From Candidatus Microbacterium colombiense (GTDB taxonomy: Bacteria; Actinomycetota; Actinomycetes; Actinomycetales; Microbacteriaceae): DNA of 64,000 nucleotides. Location: assembly GCA_029203165.1 (NCBI GenBank), contig CP119308.1, positions 868,001 to 932,000 on the forward strand, written 5' to 3'. Made by a program: the position numbers and the translations under genes. Shown one piece after another: positions 24,085 through 34,059 of this stretch. Below the pieces are notes generated by a model. That model was not told the DNA's origin and did not search any database. It saw only the letters and a list, made by a program, of their open reading frames with translations. Positions within the stretch are counted from its first letter, which is position 1. Every line of letters begins with the position of its first letter.

Positions 24085-25293
24085 ATGAAACGCCAGGCTG
24101 TGGGGGCCATCATCGCGCAGGCCGTGCAGGCGCTGATCGGGCTGCTGATCCAGATCCTCGTCGCGCGCCTGCTCGGCATCGACGACTACGGACGCTTCGC
24201 GATCCTCTACGGCGTGGTGATCCTCGCGACGGCGGTGGTGACCGGATTGGTCGGCGACACGCTCGTCGTGCTCGACCGCTCGCAGCGGGCGGTGCGGGCA
24301 GGGCTCGAGCTGATGCTGATCGCGGCATCCGCCGTGCTCGGACTCGCGGCATTCCTGATCGCGTGGGCGACGGGCTTCAGCAGCGCGCTCGAGGCGCTGC
24401 TGTTCGCCATTGCGCTCGCCGCCTTCTCGATCGAGGAGATCGTACGGCGCCTGCTGATCGCTCACATGTCATTCCTGCGCGTCGCGATCACGGACATCTG
24501 CGGCTTCCTGGTCGCCCTGGTCGTCATCATCGTCCCGGCCCTCTCGGGTGCCCTCACGCTCAGCTTCTTCCTCGGGGCCATCGCCGCCGGACAGGTCGTC
24601 GCCTCCGGCGTCGGCTGGTTCCTCGTGCCGAAGGCCGATCGGATCCTCGTGTCGCTGCGCGGCGCCGATGTGAGAACGGTCTGGCGCTACGGCGTGTGGC
24701 GGGGACTCCAGCAGGTGCTCCGCCCTAGCCTCTTCACCTCGGTGCGCCTGCTCTCCCTCGCCGCCGCCGGCATCACCGCGGTCGGTCTGCTCGAAGCCGC
24801 TCGCACCTACACGTCTCCGCTGATCCTGGTGATCGGCGGACTCTCGTCGTTCCTGTTCGTGCGTTTCGCGAATCAGCGCAAGGCGGGAGCCGCGAGCTCC
24901 GTGCGCGAGGCCGACAGAGCCGTGCTCTTCCTCTTGGCCGGCACGGTCGTCATGAGCGTCATCGCCGTCGTGCTGATCCCGTGGGCGAGCCCGCTCGCCT
25001 TCGGCGTGCAGGTCGATCCGCTCGCGGTGATCGCGTGGCTCGCCTATGGCCTCTCGGTCGCGATCGTCACGCCCTACGGTGCGCTCGGCGCGGTCGGGGG
25101 CAAGCAGATCGCCGTGTTCCTGATCCGGCTCTCCGACACCGTGCTCGCGGTTCTCGTGGCCGTCGTGATGTTGACGCTCGGCGCGTCGGTGTCGGCGCTG
25201 CCCTTCGGGCTCGCCGCGGCGTCGATGCTGGGCGGGCTGGGGCTGCGATGGCTGGTCGTCTCGACCGAGCGGCCGAGTGCCCCGGAGTCCTGA
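24085..25293 (+). CDS. Polysaccharide flippase (Wzx-like, MVF/MATE superfamily)
   Basis: 402-aa integral membrane protein with about 12 hydrophobic segments. It begins MKRQAVGAIIAQAVQALIGL and has LVARLLGIDDYGRFAILYG after helix 1, the usual opening of oligosaccharide flippases that move lipid-linked repeat units across the membrane. GGGAGGG lies just before the ATG at 24085; an upstream in-frame start is disregarded. It begins a same-strand run with the chain-length regulator and the polymerase-like gene, the Wzx/Wzz/Wzy set. Confidence 0.85.
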   Translation: MKRQAVGAIIAQAVQALIGLLIQILVARLLGIDDYGRFAILYGVVILATAVVTGLVGDTLVVLDRSQRAVRAGLELMLIAASAVLGLAAFLIAWATGFSSALEALLFAIALAAFSIEEIVRRLLIAHMSFLRVAITDICGFLVALVVIIVPALSGALTLSFFLGAIAAGQVVASGVGWFLVPKADRILVSLRGADVRTVWRYGVWRGLQQVLRPSLFTSVRLLSLAAAGITAVGLLEAARTYTSPLILVIGGLSSFLFVRFANQRKAGAASSVREADRAVLFLLAGTVVMSVIAVVLIPWASPLAFGVQVDPLAVIAWLAYGLSVAIVTPYGALGAVGGKQIAVFLIRLSDTVLAVLVAVVMLTLGASVSALPFGLAAASMLGGLGLRWLVVSTERPSAPES

Positions 25294-25349
25294 GGAACCG
25301 CCGAGTTCCCAATGATAGGTTTGGTCGCAGTTCAGCGGAGGGGTTGACG

Positions 25350-26696
25350 ATGGAGGACGTTCCTTACGGACGGATTCTGCGCGAGGGATGGTTGGTCATC
25401 GTCGTGCTCGCGGTGTTCGGAGCGAGCGCCGCATGGGTGGTCGCCAAGGCGCTGCCGGAGACGTATGCGGCGACGTCGACGATGCTGCTGCGCGTCGATT
25501 CGACCGAGGCATCGCTGTTCGAGCGCAACCAGTTCAGCCTCGCGCGCATCAAGTCGTACCCGGCGCTGATCGACAGCCCCGAGGTGATCGACGCCGTGCG
25601 CTCCGATCTCTCGCTCGACGAGGACGACTACTCGGACCGCGACATCCGGCGGATGCTGTCGGCCGAGAACACCGCCGACACGGTGCTGCTCGTGGTGCAG
25701 GCCGATGCGCCGACCGCCGCGCTCGCCGCCGACGTGGCGAACTCCGCCGCATCGCACCTCTCTGACCTCATCAAGACCACCGAGAACGTGACGGGTGACA
25801 CTCGCTACACCGTCAACCTCGACCAGGTGCTCCCGGCCGTCGAGCCGCAGTCGCCCATCTCGCCCCAGGTGACCGCGATCACGGGCCTGGGCGGCGTGGC
25901 CGGGCTCGCGATCGGCGCGATCGTGGCGGTCTACCGCACCACGACGAACCGTCGTCTTCGGACGATCTCCGATGTGCGCCGAGCCACGGGCCTCCCCGTC
26001 GTCGGCCAGATCCCGCGCAAACGCCGTGTGCGCCCCGAACCCGAATCCGTGACGCTCATGGCGTACGAGGAGACCGTGGGTAACCTGGCCGCGCTGGCCG
26101 GAGACGGTCTGCGCACACAGCTCCTGGTTCCTGCCTCCGCCGGAGCGATCGACGACGGCACGGTCTTGGGTCTGCTGGCGGCTCAGGAAGCGGTCGGTCG
26201 ATCCGCGTGCGTGATCGACACACGCAAGGACCATGTCGCCGGCGGGTCGTTCAGCCTCGATGCTCTGCTCGACAACGAGGAGGACCCGACTCCCGCTGAC
26301 GAGCACGACGCCGATGACCGTGCGGTCATCGTGGCCGACGAGCCCATCGCCATGGAGACGCTGCTGCGTGAGCTTCCCGACGCGATCGCGCGCCTGCATG
26401 AGAGCTTCGACGTCGTCATCCTCATCAGCGAGCCCACCGATTCCGCCCTGCTCGAGACCCTCGTCGACAGCGGCGCCGGGATCATCGTCACCGTCAAGCA
26501 CAACAGCACCTCCGCGCCGGATCTCGTCGCGGTGGCCACCCGTCTTCGTGTGATGGGCATCCGACCGGTCGGCGTGCTCATGATCCACACCGGCCACGGA
26601 GCGCTCGGCTCGATCGCCGAGTCCTGGCGGGTGTCCGACCGAGGAACAGCCGATCAGGGGCACGGCGGCGGAGCCACTCGTGCACACCACGACTGA
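25350..26696 (+). CDS. Chain-length determinant protein with degenerate tyrosine-kinase domain
   Basis: 448-aa Wzz/CapA-type protein. TM1 spans ~14-35, an extracytoplasmic domain runs to ~170, TM2 lies at ~175-193, and a cytosolic part of ~250 residues follows. That part has the layout of a bacterial tyrosine kinase (LRTQLLVPASAGAIDDGTVLG where the P-loop should be, then VGRSACVIDTR and FDVVILISEP), but no GxxGxGKS/T remains and no Tyr-rich tail is seen, so kinase activity is unlikely. ATG 25350 with GGAGGGG upstream. The next gene starts 17 bases before its stop. Confidence 0.82.
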   Translation: MEDVPYGRILREGWLVIVVLAVFGASAAWVVAKALPETYAATSTMLLRVDSTEASLFERNQFSLARIKSYPALIDSPEVIDAVRSDLSLDEDDYSDRDIRRMLSAENTADTVLLVVQADAPTAALAADVANSAASHLSDLIKTTENVTGDTRYTVNLDQVLPAVEPQSPISPQVTAITGLGGVAGLAIGAIVAVYRTTTNRRLRTISDVRRATGLPVVGQIPRKRRVRPEPESVTLMAYEETVGNLAALAGDGLRTQLLVPASAGAIDDGTVLGLLAAQEAVGRSACVIDTRKDHVAGGSFSLDALLDNEEDPTPADEHDADDRAVIVADEPIAMETLLRELPDAIARLHESFDVVILISEPTDSALLETLVDSGAGIIVTVKHNSTSAPDLVAVATRLRVMGIRPVGVLMIHTGHGALGSIAESWRVSDRGTADQGHGGGATRAHHD

Positions 26697-27990
26697 TTTC
26701 CTGACACCACACCTGCACGGGTCGGCGCACTCGCCGAGCCGTGCGCGGCTCGTCGCGGTCGGCACGCTGTACATCCTGCTCATCGCGAGTGTGATCCCGT
26801 GGCGCAGCCAGACGATCTACTCGGGCGGCATCGACATCGTCGTCATCGCGAAGGCCCTGATCGCGGTCATCGCCTTCGGCTCGGCGACGCTGCTCTCCCT
26901 CCGCACGCGGGATCGCATCTCGATCGGCGTCGGCCCCGCCGCAGTGATGACGGTCGTCATGCTCGTGAGCGCCATCGGCGCGGTGGTCGCGGGCAACGGT
27001 GCGGCCACGATCGTGCTCGTGCTCCGGGTGTTCCTGGTCATGGCGACGATCCTGATCCTCCTCACCACGGTGCCGTGGATCGTGAGCATCCGCAGCCTGC
27101 TGCAGGGCATGGCCCTCGTCGGGCTGCTGGCGGCAGTCACCGGGCTTCCCGGGATGCTGTCGTCGGGGCGGCTGGGAGGCGGCATCCCGGAGATCCATCC
27201 CAACGAGCTGGCCGGTCTCGCCGGAGCGCCGCTGATCGGTCTGGTCATCATCATGCTCCGCACCGGAGTGCGGCTGCAGACGCTCTCGGCGGCCATCGTG
27301 CTGCTGGCGATCGCGGTGGCCACCGGCTCACGCACCGGCCTCGCGGCCATCGTCTTCGGCATCCTCGTCGCGGTGCTGGTGAACGGCATCCGCGACCGGA
27401 GCGTCGTCTACGCCCTGCTGTTCTGCCTGCCGCTCGGCTACGGCATCGCCTCGTTCACGAACGTCTTCGGTAGTCTCGCGACGCGTGCCGGCTCGACCGA
27501 CACGACGTCGGCCCTCGACTCGCGATTCGACGCGTGGAAGGTCGTGCTCGGCTGGGGGTGGGACGAGTGGCAGAAGTGGATCGGTCTGGGCTTGTCGGCC
27601 AAGACCGTGCCCGTCGACATCAAGTGGCGCGACGAGCAGGTGCTCGACAGCAGCTGGGTGTCGATCCTCGCCCAGTCGGGGCTCATCGGCGTCACACTCG
27701 TGGCCTCGCTCCTGCTGTGGTGTGTGATCGCCGCCTGCATCTCAGGCAGCCGGCGCTGGCTGGTGCTGCCGCTGCTGGTCCTGGTGATCTTCCGCTCGAC
27801 CACCGAGAGCGGTCTCGTCGACAGCGCGATGCCGTTCCTCACGTTGATGGTGCTCGCCTCGGTGCTCACTCGGCGCTCGCGGCACGGTGGTAGCGTGAGC
27901 GCGCATCGGGACACGGAATCGTCGAACTGGCAGTGGAGCGCGATCACCGATGAGAAGGCATCCCGCGCAGGCAGTGCGCGAGGGAACTGA
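26680..27990 (+). CDS. O-antigen ligase/polymerase-like membrane protein
   Basis: 436-aa protein with about 11 hydrophobic segments and a large loop (~residues 255-320) before the last helices, the topology of Wzy polymerases and O-antigen ligases. The SRTGLAAIVFG segment in the middle is typical of the Wzy_C family. The GTG start overlaps the upstream gene by 17 bases, with GGAG before it. It is expected to join repeat units on the outer face of the membrane. The C-terminal tail of ~35 residues is hydrophilic. Confidence 0.8.
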   Translation: MHTTTDFLTPHLHGSAHSPSRARLVAVGTLYILLIASVIPWRSQTIYSGGIDIVVIAKALIAVIAFGSATLLSLRTRDRISIGVGPAAVMTVVMLVSAIGAVVAGNGAATIVLVLRVFLVMATILILLTTVPWIVSIRSLLQGMALVGLLAAVTGLPGMLSSGRLGGGIPEIHPNELAGLAGAPLIGLVIIMLRTGVRLQTLSAAIVLLAIAVATGSRTGLAAIVFGILVAVLVNGIRDRSVVYALLFCLPLGYGIASFTNVFGSLATRAGSTDTTSALDSRFDAWKVVLGWGWDEWQKWIGLGLSAKTVPVDIKWRDEQVLDSSWVSILAQSGLIGVTLVASLLLWCVIAACISGSRRWLVLPLLVLVIFRSTTESGLVDSAMPFLTLMVLASVLTRRSRHGGSVSAHRDTESSNWQWSAITDEKASRAGSARGN

Positions 27991-28009
27991 AGAACGAGGG
28001 GACACGGTC

Positions 28010-28630
28010 ATGTCGGAGTCGGAGAGCGCGCCGCGCACACGTCGCACCTGGATCTGGATCTGGGTCGCGGTCGCCGTCGTCGCCGTGGGTGTCGCCGTCG
28101 GCGTCTGGGCGTACACCGCGTCGCAACAGGCGTCTGCGCCGACCAGCGGTGCGACCGACACACCGACTCCCCAGCCCACCGAGGTCGAGACGCCGACGCC
28201 CGGTGCGACCGCCCCCGTGGAGAAGCCCGAAGACGGCGCTGACGTGCCGTTCGGCGAGTCCGCCGAGCTCGAGCAGGGCTCGTCGATCTCGCTGGTCTCG
28301 GTCGAGGGCGTGACCGCCGGACGCGACATCCCCGGCGAGAGCAGCGGGCCTGCGGTCAAGGTCGTGATCCGTGTCACGAACAACGGGGATGCCGCGATCG
28401 ACACGGCCGGAGCGAGCGTGAACCTCACGTACGACGGCGACGATCGCACCCCTGCGGCGGCCGTCAGCGCCGATGACGCGACGGTTCTGCCGGCGTCGAT
28501 CGCACCGGGCGCCAGCGCCGACGGCGTGTTTTATTTCGCTGTACCTGTTGCGTCGGACGGCGATATCCGTATCATGGTCGATATACTGGCTGCTGAATCA
28601 GACGTCGTGTTCGTGGGAGCGCGACCGTAG
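28010..28630 (+). CDS. Membrane-anchored DUF4352-like protein, pair partner 1
   Basis: 206-aa protein: short cytosolic start, one membrane segment (~residues 14-36, WIWIWVAVAVVAVGVAVGVW), a Thr/Pro/Glu-rich linker and an exported beta-sandwich domain of ~120 residues (VKVVIRVTNNGDAAIDT, then a DGVFYFAVP strand). The ATG at 28010 has GAGGGGA upstream. It resembles the lipoprotein at 42402-43055, and each gene sits just upstream of a giant propeller/LamG/PKD gene, so the two probably function as pairs. Confidence 0.75.
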   Translation: MSESESAPRTRRTWIWIWVAVAVVAVGVAVGVWAYTASQQASAPTSGATDTPTPQPTEVETPTPGATAPVEKPEDGADVPFGESAELEQGSSISLVSVEGVTAGRDIPGESSGPAVKVVIRVTNNGDAAIDTAGASVNLTYDGDDRTPAAAVSADDATVLPASIAPGASADGVFYFAVPVASDGDIRIMVDILAAESDVVFVGARP

Positions 28631-28713
28631 CAGCCGGTTGAGGGGATATCGCCGGCCCGGGCGTTGAGGGGAACGCCGTCGGGTTCGGTCGATCATGTGG
28701 ACTGGGGAGTCTG

Positions 28714-31700
28714 ATGAATTCTGGGGAATTCAAGCGCGGCTATGGACGCCGTCTTGCAACTGTTCTTGTGACGATGCTCGCGATCATCGCGGGGTCGTTC
28801 GTGGCCATGACGCCGGCTGCCGCCGACGTGAGTCCGCCGGCGGGTGATCCATCCACGGTGACGGCCGACGCGCTGCCGACGGTGCAGATCAACGGCATCG
28901 TGTGGGACCAGGAGGTCGTGGGCAACGTCGTCTACGCCGCCGGCTCCTTCTCGAGCGCTCGTCCTGCGGGCGCCGCGGCGGGCACCAACGAGACCGCCCG
29001 CTCGAACCTGCTGGCGTACAACATCCAGACCGGTGCGCTCATCACGTCGTTCGCGCCGACCATCAACGCGCAGGTGCGCTCGGTCGAGGCCTCGCCCGAC
29101 GGCACGCGCCTCTACATCGTCGGTGACTTCACCACGGTGAACGGACAGACGCGCAACCGCATCGCGGCGTTCGACCTGCCCAGCGGCACGCTGTCGTCGT
29201 TCAACCCGAACTCCAACGGCACCACGATCGGCGTCGACGCCACGAACTCCGCCGTGTACTTCACCGGCACGTTCGGTCGCGTGGCAGGCCAGGACCGCTT
29301 CGGTGCCGCCGCCGTCAACCGCGACGGCACGCTGCTCCCGTGGGCTCCGGTGCTCGGTGAGCGTCGCGGACGCGTCGTCGTGGTCTCGCCCGACGGTACC
29401 AAGGTCGTGCTCGGCGGCGACTTCCCGACGCTGAACGGCAGCTCCAACCCCGGCTACGGGCTCGGCATGGTGTCGGCGACCGACGGTTCGCTGATCGTGC
29501 CCTTCCAGACCAACAACATCATCCGCAACGCCGGCAACGACGCCGCGATCCTGTCGCTCAAGTCCGATGCCGACTCCTTCTACGGAACCGGATACGTCTT
29601 CGGCGCCGGCGGCAACCTCGAAGGCAGCTTCCGCGCCTCCTGGAACACCGGCGCGCTCAACTGGGTGAACGACTGCCACGGCGACCAGTACGACGTGCAG
29701 CCGATGGGCGACACGGTCTACGCGGCCGGTCACTCGCACTACTGCGGCAGCCTCGAAGGCGGCTTCCCGCAGAGCGACCCGTGGAGCTTCTACCGCGCGA
29801 TCGCGGTCACCAAGGAGCCCGCGCGCACCACGCCCTACGGCCTGAACCTCGGCTACTACGACTTCGGCGGCAACCCCGCACCGAAGATGCTGCACTGGTT
29901 CCCGAGCCTCAACACCGGCACGGTGAGCGGCGCCTACCAGGGCCCGTGGACGGTCAACGGAAACTCCGAGTACCTCGTCTACGGCGGCGAGTTCACCCGC
30001 GTGAACAACGTCGGTCAGCAGGGTCTCGTGCGCTTCGCGGTGCCGTCGAAGTCGACGAACGCGCAGGGCCCGATCCTGTGGAACACCGACTGGCCGGCCA
30101 GCGCTCTGCCGCTCGACGGATCGATCCGTGTGACGTGGCCCCTCAACTACGACCGCGACAGCGAGTTCCTCAAGTACGAGGTGCTGCGCAACAACGTCGT
30201 GATCAAGACCTTCGAGAACGTGCGATCCAAGTCCAAGGACTGGGGTCTGCCTCCGATGACCTACGTCGACTCGGCGGTCGTGAGCGGAACGTCGTACACC
30301 TACCGCGTCCGCGCGACGGACAACGAGGGGCACTCGATCCTCGGCGGCACCGTCACGGCGACCGCATCCGGGACCGCGACGAGCAGCACGTACCGCAGCG
30401 CGGTGCTCGCTGACAGCCCGCTCGACTTCTGGCCCCTGGATGACACGGCAGGCTCCGTGTCATACGACTGGGCAGGTCCTTCCGACCTGAACGTCAACAG
30501 CGGCGTGACGCGCGGCGTCTCCGGCGCCATTCTCGGCGACAGCCGCACCGCGGCGAACTTCGACGGCGGCAGCAACGGCTTCGCCTCCACCACCACCGCG
30601 ATCGCCGGACCGCAGACGTTCGGCATCGAGGCCTGGTTCAAGACCACCACGACCAACGGCGGCAAGATCGTCGGCTTCGGCAACAGCTCGACCGGCAACT
30701 CCGGCAGCTACGACCGGCACGTCTACATGCTCCCGAACGGGCGCATCACGTTCGGTGTGTACCCGGGCTCCTCGCAGACGATCGAGTCGTCGGCGGCGCT
30801 CAACGACGGTCAGTGGCACCACGTGTCGGCCGGCCTGAGCTCCGAGGGCATGGTGCTCTACATCGACGGCATCCGCGTCGCTCAGCGCAGCGACGTCACC
30901 GGCGCCCAGGGCTACAACGGCTTCTGGCGCATCGGTGGTGACTCGCCGTGGGCGGGATCCGACCGCTTCGCCGGTCAGATCGACGAGGTCGCGATCTACG
31001 CGGCTCCGCTGAGCAAGACGCAGGTCGCGTCGCACTACACCGCTTCCGGTCGCACGCTCGAGGGCGCGACGGCTCCGACCGACGCGTACGGCGCGGCGGT
31101 CTACGGGCTCGAGCCGGCGCTGTACTGGCGCCTGGGCGAGTCCACCGGCAGCACGGCCGCCGACTCCTCCGGCTACTCGCAGCGGGGCACGTACTTCGGC
31201 TCCGTGACCAAGGGCGCGAACGGTGCGCTGCAGGGCGTGTCGAACACGGCCGCGACGTTCAGCGGCGGTCAGGTGATCAGCCAGAACTCCTTCTCTAACC
31301 CGCGTTCGTACTCGCTCGAGACCTGGTTCAAGACGAACACCACGACCGGTGGAAAACTGATCGGCTTCGGCAACAGCCCCGACGGCAACTCGAACAACTA
31401 CGACCGTCACGTCTACATGACGGATGCCGGCAAGCTGGTGTTCGGCGTGTGGACCGGTCAGGAGCAGACGATCCGCACGGATGCGTCGTTCAACGACAAC
31501 ACGTGGCACCACGTCGTGGCGACCCAGGGCGCGCAGGGCATGAAGCTCTACGTCGACGGTCAGCTGCAGGGCACCAACCCGAACACCGACGCCCAGGACT
31601 ACACCGGTTACTGGCACGTGGGTGGAGACGTGACGTGGGGCCCGGGCGACTGGGAGTTCGACGGCTCGCTCGACGAGGTCGCCGTCTACCTGGCGCCGCT

Positions 31701-34059
31701 CTCGGCATCCGACGTGGCGATGCACTACTCGCTGGGCTCCACCGGGGCTCCCGCGAACGTGCTGCCCACCGCGAGCTTCACCAACACGGTCGACAAGCTC
31801 AAGGTCAGCGTCGACGGTTCGGCATCCGCCGACTCCGACGGCACGATCGCCGGCTACTCGTGGAACTGGGGCGACAACACGCCGGCCACCACAGGTGCGA
31901 CGAGCACGCACACCTACGCGGCCGGTGGTCAGTACACGGTCACGCTGACGGTCACCGACAACGATGGCGGCGTCGCGACGACGACCGCGCTCGTGACGGC
32001 GGTTCCCAACCAGCTGCCTGTTCCGTCCTTCACCACCTCGGTGACCGATCTCTCCGTGACCGTCGACGCCTCGGCGAGTAACGACACCGACGGCACCATC
32101 GCCGGCTACTCGTGGAACTGGGGCGACAACACCCCGGCCACCACGGGCCGCACGACGACCCACGCCTACGCGGCGGACGGCCAGTACACGATCACGCTGA
32201 CCGTGACCGACAACGACGGCGCGACCGAGACGAAGACGGCCTCCGTGATCGTCGCGGCTCCCGTCGGAGCGGTGACCTACGCGAGGGACGACTTCAACCG
32301 GACGCTCGCGACCGGTCTGGGGACGGCGAACGTGGGCGGCGCCTGGTCGCTCACCAACACGGCCTCCAACTACCGCGTCGACGGCTCGTCTGCGGTGTTC
32401 GTGCAGTCGGCCGCAGGCGCGCAGCGATACGCATACCTGCCTTCGGTCTCGTCGACCGACACGGCCATCGACGTCGACGTGGCGCTGTCGCAGCGACCCG
32501 TCGGTGGTAGCGCCTATTACACGACGCACGTGCGTCGCGTGGGTGCCGATGACTACCGGGCACGCGTCGTCGTGGCGACCACCGGCGGTGTGACGTTGCA
32601 GCTGCAGCGCACCACGACGATCCTGGTGAACGTACCCACGTCCATCACGGTCGCGGCGGGCGACAAGCTGCACATCCGCACCGAGGCGACAGGCACCTCT
32701 CCGACCACCCTTCGCGCGAAGGTGTGGAAGGTGGGCACCGCCGAGCCTTCCGGCTGGACGGCGACCACGACGGACTCGACCGCCGGCCTGCAGACCGCGG
32801 GCGACGTCGGCCTCGGCGTCTACCTCGGCGGTGGCGTCACCAACGTGCCGTTCCAGACGAGCTTCGACAACTTCTGGGCAGGATCCAGCGACGGCGCCCT
32901 GGTGCCGCCGGCGAACGAGGCCCCGACGGCCGCGTTCGTGGCGACTCCGACCGGCCTGAGCATCGCGGTCAACGGATCGACGTCGTCGGATTCCGACGGA
33001 ACGATCGCCTCGTACGCCTGGGACTTCGGTGACAACACCACCGGCACCGGCGTGACGGCGAACCACACGTATGCCGCAGCGGGTACGTACACGGTGAAGC
33101 TCACCGTCACGGATGACGACGGCGCCACCGGTACCGTCACCCGATCGGTGCAGGTGACTGCTCCGGCTCCCGGAAACACGGCTCCGACGGCGGCGTTCAC
33201 CTCGAGCGTCTCCGGCCTGACCGCGAACGTCGACGGCTCGACCTCGACCGACGCCGACGGCACCATCGCGTCGTACGCCTGGGAGTTCGGTGACGGGGCC
33301 ACCGCCACCGGTGCCACGGCCAGTCACGCGTATGCCTCAGCGGGCACCTACACGGTGAAGTTGACCGTGACCGACAACGGTGGTGCGACGAACGCCGTCA
33401 CGCACACGGTCACGGTGACGGCCCCGGCCGCCGCCGGGCTGGTGCAGGACGACTTCAACCGGGCCGACGGACTGCTCGGCGCCGCCCCGCTGGGCGGCGC
33501 GTGGACGCAGACCGCCGGTGTGGCGAACGTCGGCATCGACAACAACCGTGCTCGTCTGACGACGGCCGCGTCGAGCCAGACGCGCACGGCGTCGCTCAAC
33601 GCGACCACCTCGGACAGCACCGACCTGACGTTCTCGTTCACGACGTCGGCCGCGGTCACCGGCGGACGCATGTACGTCTCGGCGCTCGGCCGGGTCATCG
33701 GAGCGGACGACTACCGGGCCCGCTGGCTGATCGCGCCGAACGGTTCGGTGCAGGCTCAGCTGTCGCGCGGTGGCACGGTGCTGAGCTGGGTCGACATGAC
33801 GGGCATCACGATCACGCCCGGCACCGCGTACAACGTGCGTCTTCAGGTGTACGGAACGGGTACCACCACTCTTCGGAGCAAGATCTGGGCCGACGGTCAG
33901 ACCGAGCCGCAGAACTGGCAGCTGTCGACGACGGATTCCACCGCAGCCCTCCAAGCGGCGGGGTACACCGGAGTATCGACATATTCCAGTAGCGGATACG
34001 GCCCCCTGCCTTACAGTGTCTACGTGGACAACTACAAGGCAGTGAAGGTTCTCCCCTGA
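28714..34059 (+). CDS. Giant secreted protein: propeller, FN3, LamG x2, PKD x4 and two copies of a C-terminal jelly-roll-like domain
   Basis: 1781 aa with a Sec signal (~1-37, TPAAA cleavage). Rough order: beta-propeller with YxVGDFTTVNGQ-type blades (~45-440), an FN3-like domain (~455-550), two LamG/jelly-roll domains (~557-785 and ~792-1008; each has DGQWHHV/NTWHHV and a DEVAIY/DEVAVY ending), two PKD domains (~1015-1185; GYSWNWGDN), a ~205-residue domain starting DDFNR (~1189), two more PKD domains (~1400-1570; YAWDFGD) and a second DDFNR domain (~1578-1781). No sortase motif or membrane anchor at the end. Likely surface adhesin or glycan-binding protein. GGGGAG precedes the ATG. Paralogue of 37876-42348. 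Confidence 0.9.
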   Translation: MNSGEFKRGYGRRLATVLVTMLAIIAGSFVAMTPAAADVSPPAGDPSTVTADALPTVQINGIVWDQEVVGNVVYAAGSFSSARPAGAAAGTNETARSNLLAYNIQTGALITSFAPTINAQVRSVEASPDGTRLYIVGDFTTVNGQTRNRIAAFDLPSGTLSSFNPNSNGTTIGVDATNSAVYFTGTFGRVAGQDRFGAAAVNRDGTLLPWAPVLGERRGRVVVVSPDGTKVVLGGDFPTLNGSSNPGYGLGMVSATDGSLIVPFQTNNIIRNAGNDAAILSLKSDADSFYGTGYVFGAGGNLEGSFRASWNTGALNWVNDCHGDQYDVQPMGDTVYAAGHSHYCGSLEGGFPQSDPWSFYRAIAVTKEPARTTPYGLNLGYYDFGGNPAPKMLHWFPSLNTGTVSGAYQGPWTVNGNSEYLVYGGEFTRVNNVGQQGLVRFAVPSKSTNAQGPILWNTDWPASALPLDGSIRVTWPLNYDRDSEFLKYEVLRNNVVIKTFENVRSKSKDWGLPPMTYVDSAVVSGTSYTYRVRATDNEGHSILGGTVTATASGTATSSTYRSAVLADSPLDFWPLDDTAGSVSYDWAGPSDLNVNSGVTRGVSGAILGDSRTAANFDGGSNGFASTTTAIAGPQTFGIEAWFKTTTTNGGKIVGFGNSSTGNSGSYDRHVYMLPNGRITFGVYPGSSQTIESSAALNDGQWHHVSAGLSSEGMVLYIDGIRVAQRSDVTGAQGYNGFWRIGGDSPWAGSDRFAGQIDEVAIYAAPLSKTQVASHYTASGRTLEGATAPTDAYGAAVYGLEPALYWRLGESTGSTAADSSGYSQRGTYFGSVTKGANGALQGVSNTAATFSGGQVISQNSFSNPRSYSLETWFKTNTTTGGKLIGFGNSPDGNSNNYDRHVYMTDAGKLVFGVWTGQEQTIRTDASFNDNTWHHVVATQGAQGMKLYVDGQLQGTNPNTDAQDYTGYWHVGGDVTWGPGDWEFDGSLDEVAVYLAPLSASDVAMHYSLGSTGAPANVLPTASFTNTVDKLKVSVDGSASADSDGTIAGYSWNWGDNTPATTGATSTHTYAAGGQYTVTLTVTDNDGGVATTTALVTAVPNQLPVPSFTTSVTDLSVTVDASASNDTDGTIAGYSWNWGDNTPATTGRTTTHAYAADGQYTITLTVTDNDGATETKTASVIVAAPVGAVTYARDDFNRTLATGLGTANVGGAWSLTNTASNYRVDGSSAVFVQSAAGAQRYAYLPSVSSTDTAIDVDVALSQRPVGGSAYYTTHVRRVGADDYRARVVVATTGGVTLQLQRTTTILVNVPTSITVAAGDKLHIRTEATGTSPTTLRAKVWKVGTAEPSGWTATTTDSTAGLQTAGDVGLGVYLGGGVTNVPFQTSFDNFWAGSSDGALVPPANEAPTAAFVATPTGLSIAVNGSTSSDSDGTIASYAWDFGDNTTGTGVTANHTYAAAGTYTVKLTVTDDDGATGTVTRSVQVTAPAPGNTAPTAAFTSSVSGLTANVDGSTSTDADGTIASYAWEFGDGATATGATASHAYASAGTYTVKLTVTDNGGATNAVTHTVTVTAPAAAGLVQDDFNRADGLLGAAPLGGAWTQTAGVANVGIDNNRARLTTAASSQTRTASLNATTSDSTDLTFSFTTSAAVTGGRMYVSALGRVIGADDYRARWLIAPNGSVQAQLSRGGTVLSWVDMTGITITPGTAYNVRLQVYGTGTTTLRSKIWADGQTEPQNWQLSTTDSTAALQAAGYTGVSTYSSSGYGPLPYSVYVDNYKAVKVLP

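Noticed and set aside
30460..33327. A 955-codon open frame on the minus strand opposite the 28714 gene
   Set aside because: Same reason: an antisense shadow with no recognisable protein features.
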